In this document: positions 1 through 11,069 of the stretch, one piece after another | How positions within the stretch are numbered: the first letter of the stretch is position 1 | Layout of the letters: every line of letters starts with the position of its first letter | DNA from: Sialis fuliginosa | Taxonomy: Eukaryota; Arthropoda; Insecta; Megaloptera; Sialidae | Assembly (NCBI GenBank): GCA_961205875.1 | Contig: OY540821.1 | Span: forward strand, 17,608,001 to 17,672,000 | DNA length: 64,000 nucleotides | Reading direction: 5' to 3' | Notes under the pieces: generated by a model | The model's database searches: none | What the model saw: only the letters and a program-made list of their open reading frames with translations | Told to the model about the DNA's origin: nothing | Made by a program: the position numbers and the translations under genes

Positions 1-2838
1 ATCTTTAAGAGCATCACGCACTTAAAGACCTTCGCGTGCTCCTTCCCTTTTTAAAAACAAGTTAAAACTAAAAAAACAAATTAAAACTCATACGCTAACA
101 AAGAAGTAAATTGAATAGTTAATATCTCAGCTTGGCGCGATCGAAGAGACTCCAGTTTTTTTTTAAAATGTAGCTTACACTATTATCTTTAAGAGCATCA
201 CGCACTTAAAGACCTTCGCGTGCTCCTTCCCTTTATAAAAACAAGTTAAAACTAAAAAAACAAATTAAAACTCATACGCTAACAAAGAAGTAAATTGAAT
301 AGTTAATATCTCAGCTTGGCGCGATCGAAGAGACTCCAGTTTTTTTTTAAAATGTAGCTTACATTATTATCTTTAAGAGCATCACGCACTTAAAGACCTT
401 CGCGTGCTCCTTCCCTTTTTAAAAACAAGTTAAAACTAAAAAACAAATTAAAACTCATACGCTAACAAAGAAGTAAATTGAATAGTTAATATCTCAGCTT
501 GGCGCGATCGAAGAGACTCCAGTTTTTTTTTAAAATGTAGCTTACATTATTATCTTTAAGAGCATCACGCACTTAAAGACCTTCGCGTGCTCCTTCCCTT
601 TTTAAAAACAAGTTAAAACTAAAAAAACAAATTAAAACTCATACGCTAACAAAGAAGTAAATTGAATAGTTAATATCTCAGCTTGGCGCGATCGAAGAGA
701 CTCCAGTTTTTTTTTAAAATGTAGCTTACACTATTATCTTTAAGAGCATCACGCACTTAAAGACCTTCGCGTGCTCCTTCCCTTTATAAAAACAAGTTAA
801 AACTAAAAAAACAAATTAAAACTCATACGCTAACAAAGAAGTAAATTGAATAGTTAATATCTCAGCTTGGCGCGATCGAAGAGACTCCAGTTTTTTTTTA
901 AAATGTAGCTTACATTATTATCTTTAAGAGCATCACGCACTTAAAGACCTTCGCGTGCTCCTTCCCTTTTTAAAAACAAGTTAAAACTAAAAAACAAATT
1001 AAAACTCATACGCTAACAAAGAAGTAAATTGAATAGTTAATATCTCAGCTTGGCGCGATCGAAGAGACTCCAGTTTTTTTTTAAAATGTAGCTTACATTA
1101 TTATCTTTAAGAGCATCACGCACTTAAAGACCTTCGCGTGCTCCTTCCCTTTTTAAAAACAAGTTAAAACTAAAAAAACAAATTAAAACTCATACGCTAA
1201 CAAAGAAGTAAATTGAATAGTTAATATCTCAGCTTGGCGCGATCGAAGAGACTCCAGTTTTTTTTTAAAATGTAGCTTACACTATTATCTTTAAGAGCAT
1301 CACGCACTTAAAGACCTTCGCGTGCTCCTTCCCTTTATAAAAACAAGTTAAAACTAAAAAAACAAATTAAAACTCATACGCTAACAAAGAAGTAAATTGA
1401 ATAGTTAATATCTCAGCTTGGCGCGATCGAAGAGACTCCAGTTTTTTTTTAAAATGTAGCTTACATTATTATCTTTAAGAGCATCACGCACTTAAAGACC
1501 TTCGCGTGCTCCTTCCCTTTTTAAAAACAAGTTAAAACTAAAAAACAAATTAAAACTCATACGCTAACAAAGAAGTAAATTGAATAGTTAATATCTCAGC
1601 TTGGCGCGATCGAAGAGACTCCAGTTTTTTTTTAAAATGTAGCTTACATTATTATCTTTAAGAGCATCACGCACTTAAAGACCTTCGCGTGCTCCTTCCC
1701 TTTTTAAAAACAAGTTAAAACTAAAAAAACAAATTAAAACTCATACGCTAACAAAGAAGTAAATTGAATAGTTAATATCTCAGCTTGGCGCGATCGAAGA
1801 GACTCCAGTTTTTTTTTAAAATGTAGCTTACACTATTATCTTTAAGAGCATCACGCACTTAAAGACCTTCGCGTGCTCCTTCCCTTTATAAAAACAAGTT
1901 AAAACTAAAAAAACAAATTAAAACTCATACGCTAACAAAGAAGTAAATTGAATAGTTAATATCTCAGCTTGGCGCGATCGAAGAGACTCCAGTTTTTTTT
2001 TAAAATGTAGCTTACATTATTATCTTTAAGAGCATCACGCACTTAAAGACCTTCGCGTGCTCCTTCCCTTTTTAAAAACAAGTTAAAACTAAAAAACAAA
2101 TTAAAACTCATACGCTAACAAAGAAGTAAATTGAATAGTTAATATCTCAGCTTGGCGCGATCGAAGAGACTCCAGTTTTTTTTTAAAATGTAGCTTACAT
2201 TATTATCTTTAAGAGCATCACGCACTTAAAGACCTTCGCGTGCTCCTTCCCTTTTTAAAAACAAGTTAAAACTAAAAAAACAAATTAAAACTCATACGCT
2301 AACAAAGAAGTAAATTGAATAGTTAATATCTCAGCTTGGCGCGATCGAAGAGACTCCAGTTTTTTTTTAAAATGTAGCTTACATTATTATCTTTAAGAGC
2401 ATCACGCACTTAAAGACCTTCGCGTGCTCCTTCCCTTTTTAAAAACAAGTTAAAACTAAAAAACAAATTAAAACTCATACGCTAACAAAGAAGTAAATTG
2501 AATAGTTAATATCTCAGCTTGGCGCGATCGAAGAGACTCCAGTTTTTTTTTAAAATGTAGCTTACATTATTATCTTTAAGAGCATCACGCACTTAAAGAC
2601 CTTCGCGTGCTCCTTCCCTTTTTAAAAACAAGTTAAAACTAAAAAAACAAATTAAAACTCATACGCTAACAAAGAAGTAAATTGAATAGTTAATATCTCA
2701 GCTTGGCGCGATCGAAGAGACTCCAGTTTTTTTTTAAAATGTAGCTTACACTATTATCTTTAAGAGCATCACGCACTTAAAGACCTTCGCGTGCTCCTTC
2801 CCTTTTTAAAAACAAGTTAAAACTAAAAAAACAAATTA
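1..2838. repeat. Satellite array, 183/184-bp monomer, 3-monomer higher-order repeat
   Basis: Fifteen full monomers and one truncated monomer run head to tail, with starts at 1, 185, 369, 552, 736, 920, 1103, 1287, 1471, 1654, 1838, 2022, 2205, 2389, 2572 and 2756. Three variants alternate. Type 1 has CCCTTTTTAAAAA, seven A before CAAATT and ends in CACTATT. Type 2 has CCCTTTATAAAAA and ends in CATTATT. Type 3 has only six A before CAAATT. The 1-2-3 order gives a 551-bp higher-order unit repeated four times. Near the right edge the order breaks: monomer 13 is a type 1/2 hybrid, 14 is type 3, 15 is type 1 and 16 is type 1-like and truncated. The array starts before the window. Confidence 0.97.
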
Positions 2839-3175
2839 TAAATAAATATGATATTGTAGTAGGCTGGGTTCTAGGGTTACGCAAGTGCATTAAACAATGC
2901 TACAGGGTGTGGTGTAAAGAAGAGTCACGCTATATACATCCATAGCTAACATAGATCTTTGAACAATAATAACTATAATATTGCAAAGAGCCAAGGTCTT
3001 TTGTAGAATTGTCACCTGCTATTTCTTGTATATTAGAATTGGGGCATTGTTAGAATACTGAAAGTGGAATTTTTGATTTTGGGCGGTACTTGATAAATAT
3101 TTGTTATATAATAAATGTTATATTGTACCTACTGAAATTGATTTTCATGCTTTTAAATTACTCGGTGATATATAC
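2839..3175. other. Intergenic, nothing recognised
   Basis: Non-satellite AT-rich sequence right of the array. No ORF, RNA gene or repeat copy was recognised. Confidence 0.5.
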
Positions 3176-3586
3176 GTAGCAATATAGTCACTTTGGGGGT
3201 TACTTAGATGAATTAGTCCATACTTTATATAGTGAATTTGTAGGTAACATACGAAAATAATGATAAAAAATACCACATATTATAGGTACTTTTAGAGAAA
3301 AATGTCATTTTCATAAAAAAAAAAATTCAAAAAAATAAATATATTTTTTTGACTTTGATGAGAAATAACTCTGAACTGGAAACACGGTTAGCAATAACGC
3401 TAATACTGAAAAATACGTTAGTTAATTACCTATGAAACTGACACATTGTGGTTGCTCTAGTTACGTTACTTTGGAAGTTATGAGATAATCTTTGTTTGTA
3501 AATACTACTCTTAAACTTCTCGTAAATTTTTTTACTCACAATCAGCTTTTAAAATATCTGTATCCCAAACCGGACCACCCTGTGTA
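3176..3586 (-). mobile_element. Dispersed repeat with TACAGGGTGGTCCGG end (copy 1)
   Basis: This block is the reverse complement of 23130-23606 over most of its length, including the terminal motif seen here as CCGGACCACCCTGTGTA. Ends of the form TACAGGGTG are common on insect non-autonomous DNA elements. No coding capacity is visible. Confidence 0.75.
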
Positions 3587-4293
3587 CCAAAATTAAAATA
3601 ATAGCACCTCCTACATTCCAAATAAAAAATCTATTATTATTAATAAATAATAATTATATATAAATACCTAAATTACCCAACATTAACATATGTAGAAAAT
3701 CTCATTAAAAAAATCACATTTACATACATAGTTAAAACGGATCCTAAATTTGTATAGGTCATATTTAATGTTATTTGTTTAAAACATCGATAAAAATCAC
3801 GGTATAATAATTATACGGTTAGTATATTAATTAAACTATAAAATATTCTACAATATTAATTCTGAAATTCTCTTCCTTCACAAATTCCAATTGAAATCTA
3901 TCACGATTGCAAAACACGGCCTGAAATCATCTATGAAATGTTTCAGGGAAAGCCTTGAGAATAGGTTACTTCTCCTATTAAAAAAATAAATTAATATATA
4001 ATATAGTTAATAACAATACACAATCTTATGTATGTGCTCTCAATTTTGATGGTATCGAAAATCTTATAAAAAATATGCATAGTCAGGGCCGTATTATATA
4101 TTGTTGGAAATAAATATATAAGGTTTTTGCATAGTTGGACTTTGAACCCATATATTTTCAATCTGTTATATAAATGCTTAATATTTTCAGTATCAAATGA
4201 TTGTGCAGTTATTACTGACTAGTTTAAATTGAATAAGACGCCAATTTTGTTTGTATATTTGCATTATGATAGGAAATTGTAAAAAATGTCAAC
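3587..4293. other. Intergenic, nothing recognised
   Basis: AT-rich DNA without a supported gene or an internal repeat copy that I could match. Confidence 0.5.
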
Positions 4294-4643
4294 TACAGTG
4301 CACTTGCCCCATTTTCGGGGCAAGTGCATTACTGGAAATTTAACAATTGGTGCATTTTGAAATGCCGCCACAAAATTTAATAAAATAGTCATTAGTATTT
4401 TGTTTTCAAATTTATATCTGCCAAAAAATATTATTATTATTTTATCTAGTATGCTTAAATTAATGAAATTAAAGTTGAAAACAAAATACTGTTGATTAAT
4501 TTAAAATTTATCAGTTCGTTTCGAGGCGGCATTTCAAAATGCACCAATCACACTTCGTTAAATTTGACCAAAGGTTACTACAACACTTCTAATTGTCCCT
4601 CTGTTAAATTTCCTATGTCTTAATCAACTTGGAATACACTGTA
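4294..4643 (-). mobile_element. F2 MITE copy with terminal hairpin
   Basis: It shares the pair of GGCGGCATTT.AAAATGCACC inverted blocks and the end CTTGGAATACACTGTA with copies at 19091, 58933 and 61724. The left end differs: a perfect 11-bp stem, GCACTTGCCCC (4300-4310) with GGGGCAAGTGC (4317-4327), sits around a 6-nt loop. The long inverted arms suggest a fold-back MITE without coding capacity. Confidence 0.8.
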
Positions 4644-5084
4644 TGTATAATATGATAGGTATACATATAGTCAAGCCAGCTCTGTTTGAAAACAAATGAT
4701 TTATTTTATAAAACAATGATTTGTTGCCATATTCGGATCGCAGAGTGCGCGCTGGTATCCGATGTATTATTTTGTTTCTGGCCACACAAATCGATGAGAT
4801 GATATTTATTTATGTCGACATAATTGGTCCCCAGAATCTAGGTTGTCGGCTATCGGTAATAATCTTTCAAATAATACGTGATTTCAAATTTAGGATCGAA
4901 CATTTTTGTGTTTTTTTTTTCTACGTGTATAATCTTTATTATTTCTTGTTAATTTTTTTTATCTGGGTATGCTTAGATTGCGTAGTATTTAATATATGAT
5001 TTCGTTTTTGTTTGAAAGATTTTTCGGTTATATTTTTACTTTCTTATACTCATGTATTTATATGAAATGAAATTTTTTCGAAAT

Positions 5085-5310
5085 ATGGATTTTGATGGAA
5101 ATATCCATTTTGACTATTTTCCCCATGATGTCTGTGTGTCCGTCTGTCGGTCTGTAAGCGCTGTAACACAAAAACGACAAATCGTAGTAGGGTGAAGTTT
5201 TATATTTAAGATTAATTTTTATCTGGGAAGAAAACCTCCTAATTTTGAAAACGGTCTTTCTTACTTACGTCGATTTTTGAATTTTTCCAATTAAAGAAAA
5301 ATTGTCATGT
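5085..5310 (+). repeat. Two-copy dispersed repeat (partner 51060-51310)
   Basis: The shared blocks are ATATCCATTTTGAC, ATGATGTCTGTG with CGGTCTGTAA, and TCTGGGAAGAAA, in the same order and strand as at 51060-51310. The second half is also related to 49125-49240. It is a diverged transposon fragment of unknown class. Confidence 0.7.
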
Positions 5311-5600
5311 TAAAAATTGTAAATAATATTATTTTATTATCTATAATTTATGTTCTATTCATTTTTGAATTTTTATTTATTTATTATAATTCAAATGGTT
5401 CAAAACATGAGTGTCGTGGGACTTTCTTATACGTATTATACAGAGATTGAACAGTGTGCGTGTTTGCCATAGTTAATTCTAAATTTTTTTAAAAACTATG
5501 TCGGTTTTGTGGTTATTTTGCTTCTGTTTTTGCTTGAGACAAAATTACGGCACCCCTTTACATTACCATATACTCATTATCACTCATTTTTCACCATCTA
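5311..5600. other. Intergenic, nothing recognised
   Basis: AT-rich spacer. The small open frame starting at 5498 has no recognisable domain. Confidence 0.4.
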
Positions 5601-5601
5601 G

Positions 5602-5897
5602 GTTGTTTCGTTCGTTCAGAGACACTTTGAAAAGTGAGCTCCAAAAATTGTTTTTTCTTTTTTCAGATGTTTATAATTTATACATCATTTAAGTCTGAAA
5701 AACGGAGAAACTGTTGTTTCTTAGTCACTTAAACTGTGGAACTATTAGGCTCCTGATGAGGACTTCTTGTGAAGTCGAAACACGTGTTTTATTGTGGTTA
5801 AGATGTATATTTTTAATTTAAGAAATTAAATAGAAATGAATTCGTTCGTTCAGAGAATCTTTTTTAAGATGTTTATAATTTATACATCATTTAAGTC
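5602..5897 (+). repeat. Duplicated block flanking a hammerhead-like motif
   Basis: Two partial copies of one block, 5602-5692 and 5837-5897, start TTCGTTCGTTCAGAGA and end ATAATTTATACATCATTTAA. They flank the motif at 5753-5786. A ribozyme motif between direct repeats is how Penelope-like elements and retrozymes carry hammerheads, but no reverse transcriptase or other element protein is visible here. Confidence 0.6.
5753..5786 (+). ncRNA. Hammerhead-ribozyme-like core motif
   Basis: CTGATGAG (5753-5760) is followed by a perfect 6-bp stem, GACTTC (5761-5766) and GAAGTC (5771-5776), with loop TTGT, then GAAA (5777-5780) and CACGTG. This matches the conserved CUGAUGA, stem II and GAAA core of hammerhead ribozymes. 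Against activity: there is one extra G between CUGAUGA and stem II, and I find no good pairing for stems I and III. It may be a decayed ribozyme or the related motif seen in retroelement ends. Confidence 0.45.
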
Positions 5898-6327
5898 AAT
5901 AAATTAAATAGAAATGAATAGATTTGATGTAACCCATTAAGCTAACATTAAGAACTTAATCTGATAGCCAAATATACGCCATAGCAAATCTAATGTCATC
6001 TATAAAACAAAAGAAATTATGATTGAGACAGTAATAATAAAGACACAATGAAATGCAATTATGTGATTGGTCAACAGTGATGTCACTAGACCAATAGAAC
6101 AACATCTTCATGTCTGAAACAATGGAACATCTAGAATTACTTTCAATAATTCGATCCGGTGACCTTTGAGGTGCCGCGCAGCATCCGCCAACGATCCTTC
6201 ACTGGAAGAAGGTCACGACATAACTATATCATTGATTGACATACACGAAAAATTGCCTTTAAATTACTTAACCCTTTCAAAACTTACAAGAAAATTAAAA
6301 TTCGTCAGTTTTTTTTTAATAATTAAT

Positions 6328-6856
6328 CGGTATCGGATTTAGAGGGGGGGGGGGGGGCGAACCAGGACGACCGCACAATGGAGTATAAGTCTCTTTTTTG
6401 GTTCAATTGAGTAAATTTTTTTTTTATCTTGAAATTTTTTGTCGATCTGTTAAACCCGATTAAGCAAAAAATATAGCTAAATATAAACAATGTTAATTTG
6501 TAAAAAATCGATTTGATAGCTGCTAACTAACAAATACTTATTCAGCAACCCAGAAAGCATTTAATAAGGTATTAGCTGAGATATTAACTAATCAACTTAT
6601 TTGTTAATTTTTTAATTTGTTCATAATAGGGGAAGGAGGTCTCGAGGGTATTAGGGCATTTGATAGTCTTATAGTTAATGATGTAAGCTATATTTAAAAA
6701 AAAAATTTGAGTCTGTAGGATCGCGCCAAGCTGAGATATTAACTATTCAACTTATTTGTTAATTTATCAATTTTAATTTACATTTTCGGTGATTTTTTAA
6801 CTTTAGGGGAAGAGAGGGCGGAAAAATAATCTCACCCAGGGCTAAGACCGGCTCTG
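6328..6856 (+). mobile_element. F3 element copy carrying satellite-like units
   Basis: This matches 35849-36393 along its length: a G-run after the left end, the block around GTCGATCTGTTAAACCCGA, the satellite-like unit, and the right end ACCGGCTCTG. Between about 6575 and 6790 it holds about 1.2 tandem units resembling the reverse complement of the satellite monomer; GCGCCAAGCTGAGATATTAA is shared. It is non-coding. Confidence 0.8.
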
Positions 6857-6951
6857 CAATTGATGATAATTAATTTAATAAAAATGAACATAAAAAATAT
6901 GTTAAAATTTTTTATTTCGATTTTCGGACCGATTGGGAAGTTAACAAGTGT

Positions 6952-6992
6952 CCTACACTGGGGTACTGGCCAAGACTGGTAGCAGTACCTTA
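6952..6992 (+). repeat. Solo F1 MITE end
   Basis: CACTGGGGTACTGGCCAAGA followed by CTGGTAGCAGTACCTTA matches one F1 terminus only. A similar solo end lies at 22573-22616. Confidence 0.6.
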
Positions 6993-8340
6993 CCTGCTCT
7001 ATTTAGTATTTACTATTTATGACCTAAAAGGTTAAAAGAACAAATTGATTCTTAATTGCCAAATACTTACTACTGTAAAGAATTCGATGATGCAAACAAA
7101 AATTATCTTCAAGACTTGTAATTTGTATATCAATTCATTTTATATTTACAAAGTCAAATGTTTCTTAAGATTTACAATAAACAGTTCATCTCATTTTGAG
7201 ACTTCCACGGTCATTGTTTCGATAATATGCGTATGAAAGTATAACGTTATTACAGTGGTTTAAATGTCAAATTTATTACGAAGGGTAAAGGTTAATTTAA
7301 TTTTTTACCATAAGGAAAATTAGGTATGGGTTTTTGATTGATATGTATCAAAGTTTAATAATGGTGTATAGAAAAATTGTGCTCTTTATAAGATCTTGCG
7401 ACATAAATTAAAAATGTTTGTATTATCGAGGCTTCTGGGTATAGACGAATTATCAGTGATGTAATTACCTATAATACCTAAGGCTCAGTCTATGTTTTGA
7501 TCTACTTTTTAAGTTGATAATAATTTAGCCCATTAGGTAATCGTTAAAAAGTGATACGTTACATACAGGGTGATTTATAACTAGTGTAAAAAAAATTAAC
7601 AGTAGATTGGGGATGTTATTTTAAACAAAAAAAAACATGGGAACATGTGTCCGGAAATTCTTCGTGAGGGAGCTACAGTCTTCTAAAAATTTTTCCCAAA
7701 ATTACTGTTTTAATATTAAAACTAAATTTTACAATTACATTTTTAATTTACTATAGAAGACATGTAATTCCACAGTATTTAATTTATTTTTGAGTGTTGA
7801 TAAGATACGTATCGGGTGTCAAAAGACAAATTTTATTATGTATATATAACTACAGTGGTGCACCCAAAAAATTAATAAGTATTATTTTTTTTTGTAATTA
7901 AAACTGTTGAATTAAATAATGTATATTGACAAATTCGAGTGGGGAGGGGGAGGGGGGGGTTCTAACCCTTACCACACCTTCCATGAGTGCATCACTGTAT
8001 AAATAAATAATTGAAATAATAATAACTAAGTAGATATGTATTAGATACAGTATATAAATAAATTAATATAAATAAATTTCTTAACAATTTTTATAGCTAC
8101 TAGAACCACCTAGCGGCGTAGAGAGAAAGTATACAATCGTAGAATTAGTTCTCTATAAAACTCACTCTGAAAAACTATGCGTTGTTACATTAATTTGGAT
8201 TTTTTTCACTCTACAGCTGAAGTCATGAAATTTTTTACGTATATATTTTTTATTTATTAATTTACATTATTTTTATATTTACAAAGTATATTTGTTTTTC
8301 AGTGAAAATGTTTTCTTAAATTATAGAAAACTCAAATAAT
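6993..8340. other. Intergenic, no supported gene
   Basis: AT-rich spacer with an ACAGGGTGATTTATAACTAG transposon-like end near 7565 and a G-rich run near 7940. No gene is supported. Confidence 0.45.
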
Positions 8341-8359
8341 ATGAAAAGTATGTACTTTA

Positions 8360-8812
8360 CCGAGCACTGCGCTTTTTAGGGTTCCGTAGAAAACTAAGAA
8401 ACCTTATAGTTTTGCTCCGTCCGACTGTCCATCCGTGTGTCTATATAAATTATACACCGATTAAGATGAAATTTGGTATACGGACGTAGATTGATAATCC
8501 AAAAACAGAAATTATTAGATTTTTGAAAAATACATTTTTTTTTGACCCCCATAAATTGAGAAATATATATTTAAAAAAAATATTTTCACTTATCCCATTG
8601 AGTGAGGTGTCTTTAGATAGGTCTCCTAAAATGCAACAAAAAATGTCAAATGACCTTTTGATTTTAACCCTTCAGTCACGATATATTTGTTCTTCAGAAA
8701 AAAATCTGATTGTAGTTAAAATTATAACGAATATTGTAACATTTTGGAATAACCATTTTTTATAAATCATAGTGAGAATGACTACGGAACCCTATCATGT
8801 GCGTGCCCATTT
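8360..8812 (+). mobile_element. 'gggttccgtag' element, ends inverted
   Basis: The left end, GAGCACTGCGC with AGGGTTCCGTAG, is matched by an inverted right end, CTACGGAACCCT with GTGCGTGCC. The interior recurs inverted at 50380-50585 and directly at 61230-61400. Such ends occur on insect non-autonomous DNA elements. The interior open frame lacks conserved domains. Confidence 0.7.
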
Positions 8813-9423
8813 ATTTTTAGTTGAAAATTCTATCAATACTTACAAAAAACTTAAAGGGGTGTGCATTTTATGGGCATAATAATGTTATTTTTAGTCTATA
8901 TCATCATCGAGTTAATTATGATAATAATATGTCGTCATGTTTCTTTTGAAATACATTGTCATGTAAAGGGAGCAATGCCAAACAAGCCCCGAGTTTCAAA
9001 TCAGTTTATGATGCGTAAGTCACGACATATTTCTGTCTATATAATTATCAAATGTTTTTATATATCAATAAAATATGCATGCATATATTTGAAGACATAA
9101 GACTATATCTATGACATAATAAATTACATGTATGCATCTAGTTGATATCTTTATTAGATTAGATCAGGTGACCTATGCCTATATGGCCCGCGGGCCGAAT
9201 TTGGCACGCTCGTAGTTGCAATTATATTTTATAATTTTGTAAAAAAAATATTCATTTTGTAATAAGGATTTTTATTAAGTATGCTGAATTTATTATTAAT
9301 TATTTTATGTTATTTCGGATAAATATATATACAAAATTTACAGTCTTGAATAATTTTCCTGAAAATTTAACACTTGATTTTAATTCATCATTAGGTCTAG
9401 TGTTATTTTTTTTCTAAATTTTT
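8813..9423. other. Intergenic with hAT-like fragment
   Basis: The segment near 9170-9215 contains TGGCCCGCGGGCCGAATTTG, a motif found near the ends of hAT-derived elements. Nothing else was recognised. Confidence 0.4.
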
Positions 9424-9879
9424 TTTTAAATGTACTGAATTAGAAATATGTGCTGATATTTGATTACTACCAATTCTGAAGATTAATCTATATACATTTA
9501 ACTGTCTTACAGCGTGATTTGATGACAATCGACCAATAGGTGTCAAAATGGTGGACATTTAAACTAATTATTAATTATTATATTATCATAGCAACTGCTT
9601 TACAATGTTTACAATTTGACAATTTTTTCTTTTGTATCTTTTGTGTCGTAGTACTTATCATTAGCAAGTGTCCATCACTGCGTGCTCATTACTGGTTTTA
9701 CTTTATCCATTACTGGAGAAAAAACATGAACAAAATAAAAGGCTATAATTAAAAAAAAAAAAACTATATTTGCGGACTTTGGTAATTAAATTGATTAAAT
9801 AAAGAATTACTTGTTTTATTAGTAACATGAGTTCATGAACTTGCTCTTATAGCGGCCATAACTGGTGCCTTTAACTTAT
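9424..9879 (-). mobile_element. F1 MITE copy
   Basis: Minus-oriented F1. It starts at TTTAAATGTACTGAATTAG and ends GCGGCCATAACTGGTGCCTT. Hallmarks include CAAAATGGTGGACATTTAAA and GGAGAAAAAACA. The terminal ACTGG end expected on the left is missing. Confidence 0.88.
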
Positions 9880-10462
9880 ACAGACAAATTGAGTCGATTA
9901 AAAATAGTATATTTATTATGTCTTCATTGTTATATTATTTTTATGGGTAAGGTAAAAAGTGAAACTATAAAATTCATTATAAATAAAAATATATTTGTTT
10001 GGTATATAAATTCTTGTATAAAAATATAAAATCTAAACTTAAATCTATAAATACTGATATCTATTTGGCATTGTTATTATAAAATGTTAAAAATAGTGAA
10101 ATCCATGGATTCAAATAATATTAAATTTGCATATGTTTTGATAAAAAAAATTATGAAAGTATGGCAAAAAATTGCTTTTATTTTCACAAAACATATATCT
10201 GAGAAAATGTAGATTAATTAATCATATAGATTTCACTATAGTTGTATAAAATATTAAATATTCCCTAAAATAATTCAGTTTTTTAATATGATTATAAGTG
10301 GCCGATATAAAGTTTTTTTTAAGATAGGAACACAAAATAATTCAGTGAAAATAAATGAAACATACAATGTCTTGATTTTTTTCAAGATATCCAAACCAAT
10401 ATTTAACGAAATTAGGTAAAATTTACACCCAGAAACCACAATAAGAAATCATTTTGTTAGGT

Positions 10463-10649
10463 CAGTGGTTCTAAACATTTTCCATGTCACGGAACACTTT
10501 CTTACTGAATCATTAAGTTCTTGAAACATATTTTTTTTATTAAAAATTACACCTCAAATTAAAAAATAATTTAAATTCGTAAAAAAAGTATTTCTTGTAA
10601 AAAAATTTAATGTGTAACATGTTCGCGTAACATCGTTTAAGAACCACTG
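10463..10649. mobile_element. hAT-like MITE, about 187 bp
   Basis: The terminal inverted repeats are CAGTGGTTCTAAAC at the left and GTTTAAGAACCACTG at the right. CAGTGGTTC-type termini typify hAT MITEs. The 8-bp flanks do not match, so the insertion is old or the edges have eroded. Confidence 0.65.
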
Positions 10650-10806
10650 CTAGAAGTTAAGAGTTTTCATAATTTTAAATATCACAGTATAAGAATAATT
10701 AAATCAGAAAAAAATACATCGATAGTAAAATAAGAAATAGTTCAGATAGACATTTTGAAGACCACTGCTTTGTATAGGTAATTTAATTCATATCAATCAT
10801 TCCTTT

Positions 10807-11069
10807 TCACTTTCGATGGAAATCGGGCGTTCCATAACTTGTTGCTGGGATTTTTACTTTGTTTCCAAAGTTTCCATCATTTCTTGGGTATCCATTGAAG
10901 TTGTTATCGTAAGAATCGTAATTGTTAGTCGGTGCAGAGAATTGGTTATTTGACGGGGTTGGGTAGTTGTATCCAGTATTACCGTTGTATCCGCCGTTTC
11001 CGGTAGGGTAACTTCCGGCATGGTTGTATCCACCTTGGTTTACTGGAGCGGCATATCCGGTGTTATATC
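10807..11069 (-). CDS. Gene A exon 5 (terminal)
   Basis: It begins after acceptor TTCTTCCAG and encodes a Gly/Tyr/Asn-rich tail with GGYN repeats and SYGTP, ending FHRK and TGA at 10809-10807. An ATTAAA variant lies about 20 nt downstream and an AATAAA at 10541-10536. Confidence 0.9.

Noticed and set aside
1-2838. CRISPR-like array
   Set aside because: The repeats are 183/184 bp with no unique spacers, in a eukaryotic genome; it is a satellite.
4721-4999. 92-codon open frame
   Set aside because: Starts at TTG, contains AT-driven hydrophobic low complexity and no domain or splice support.
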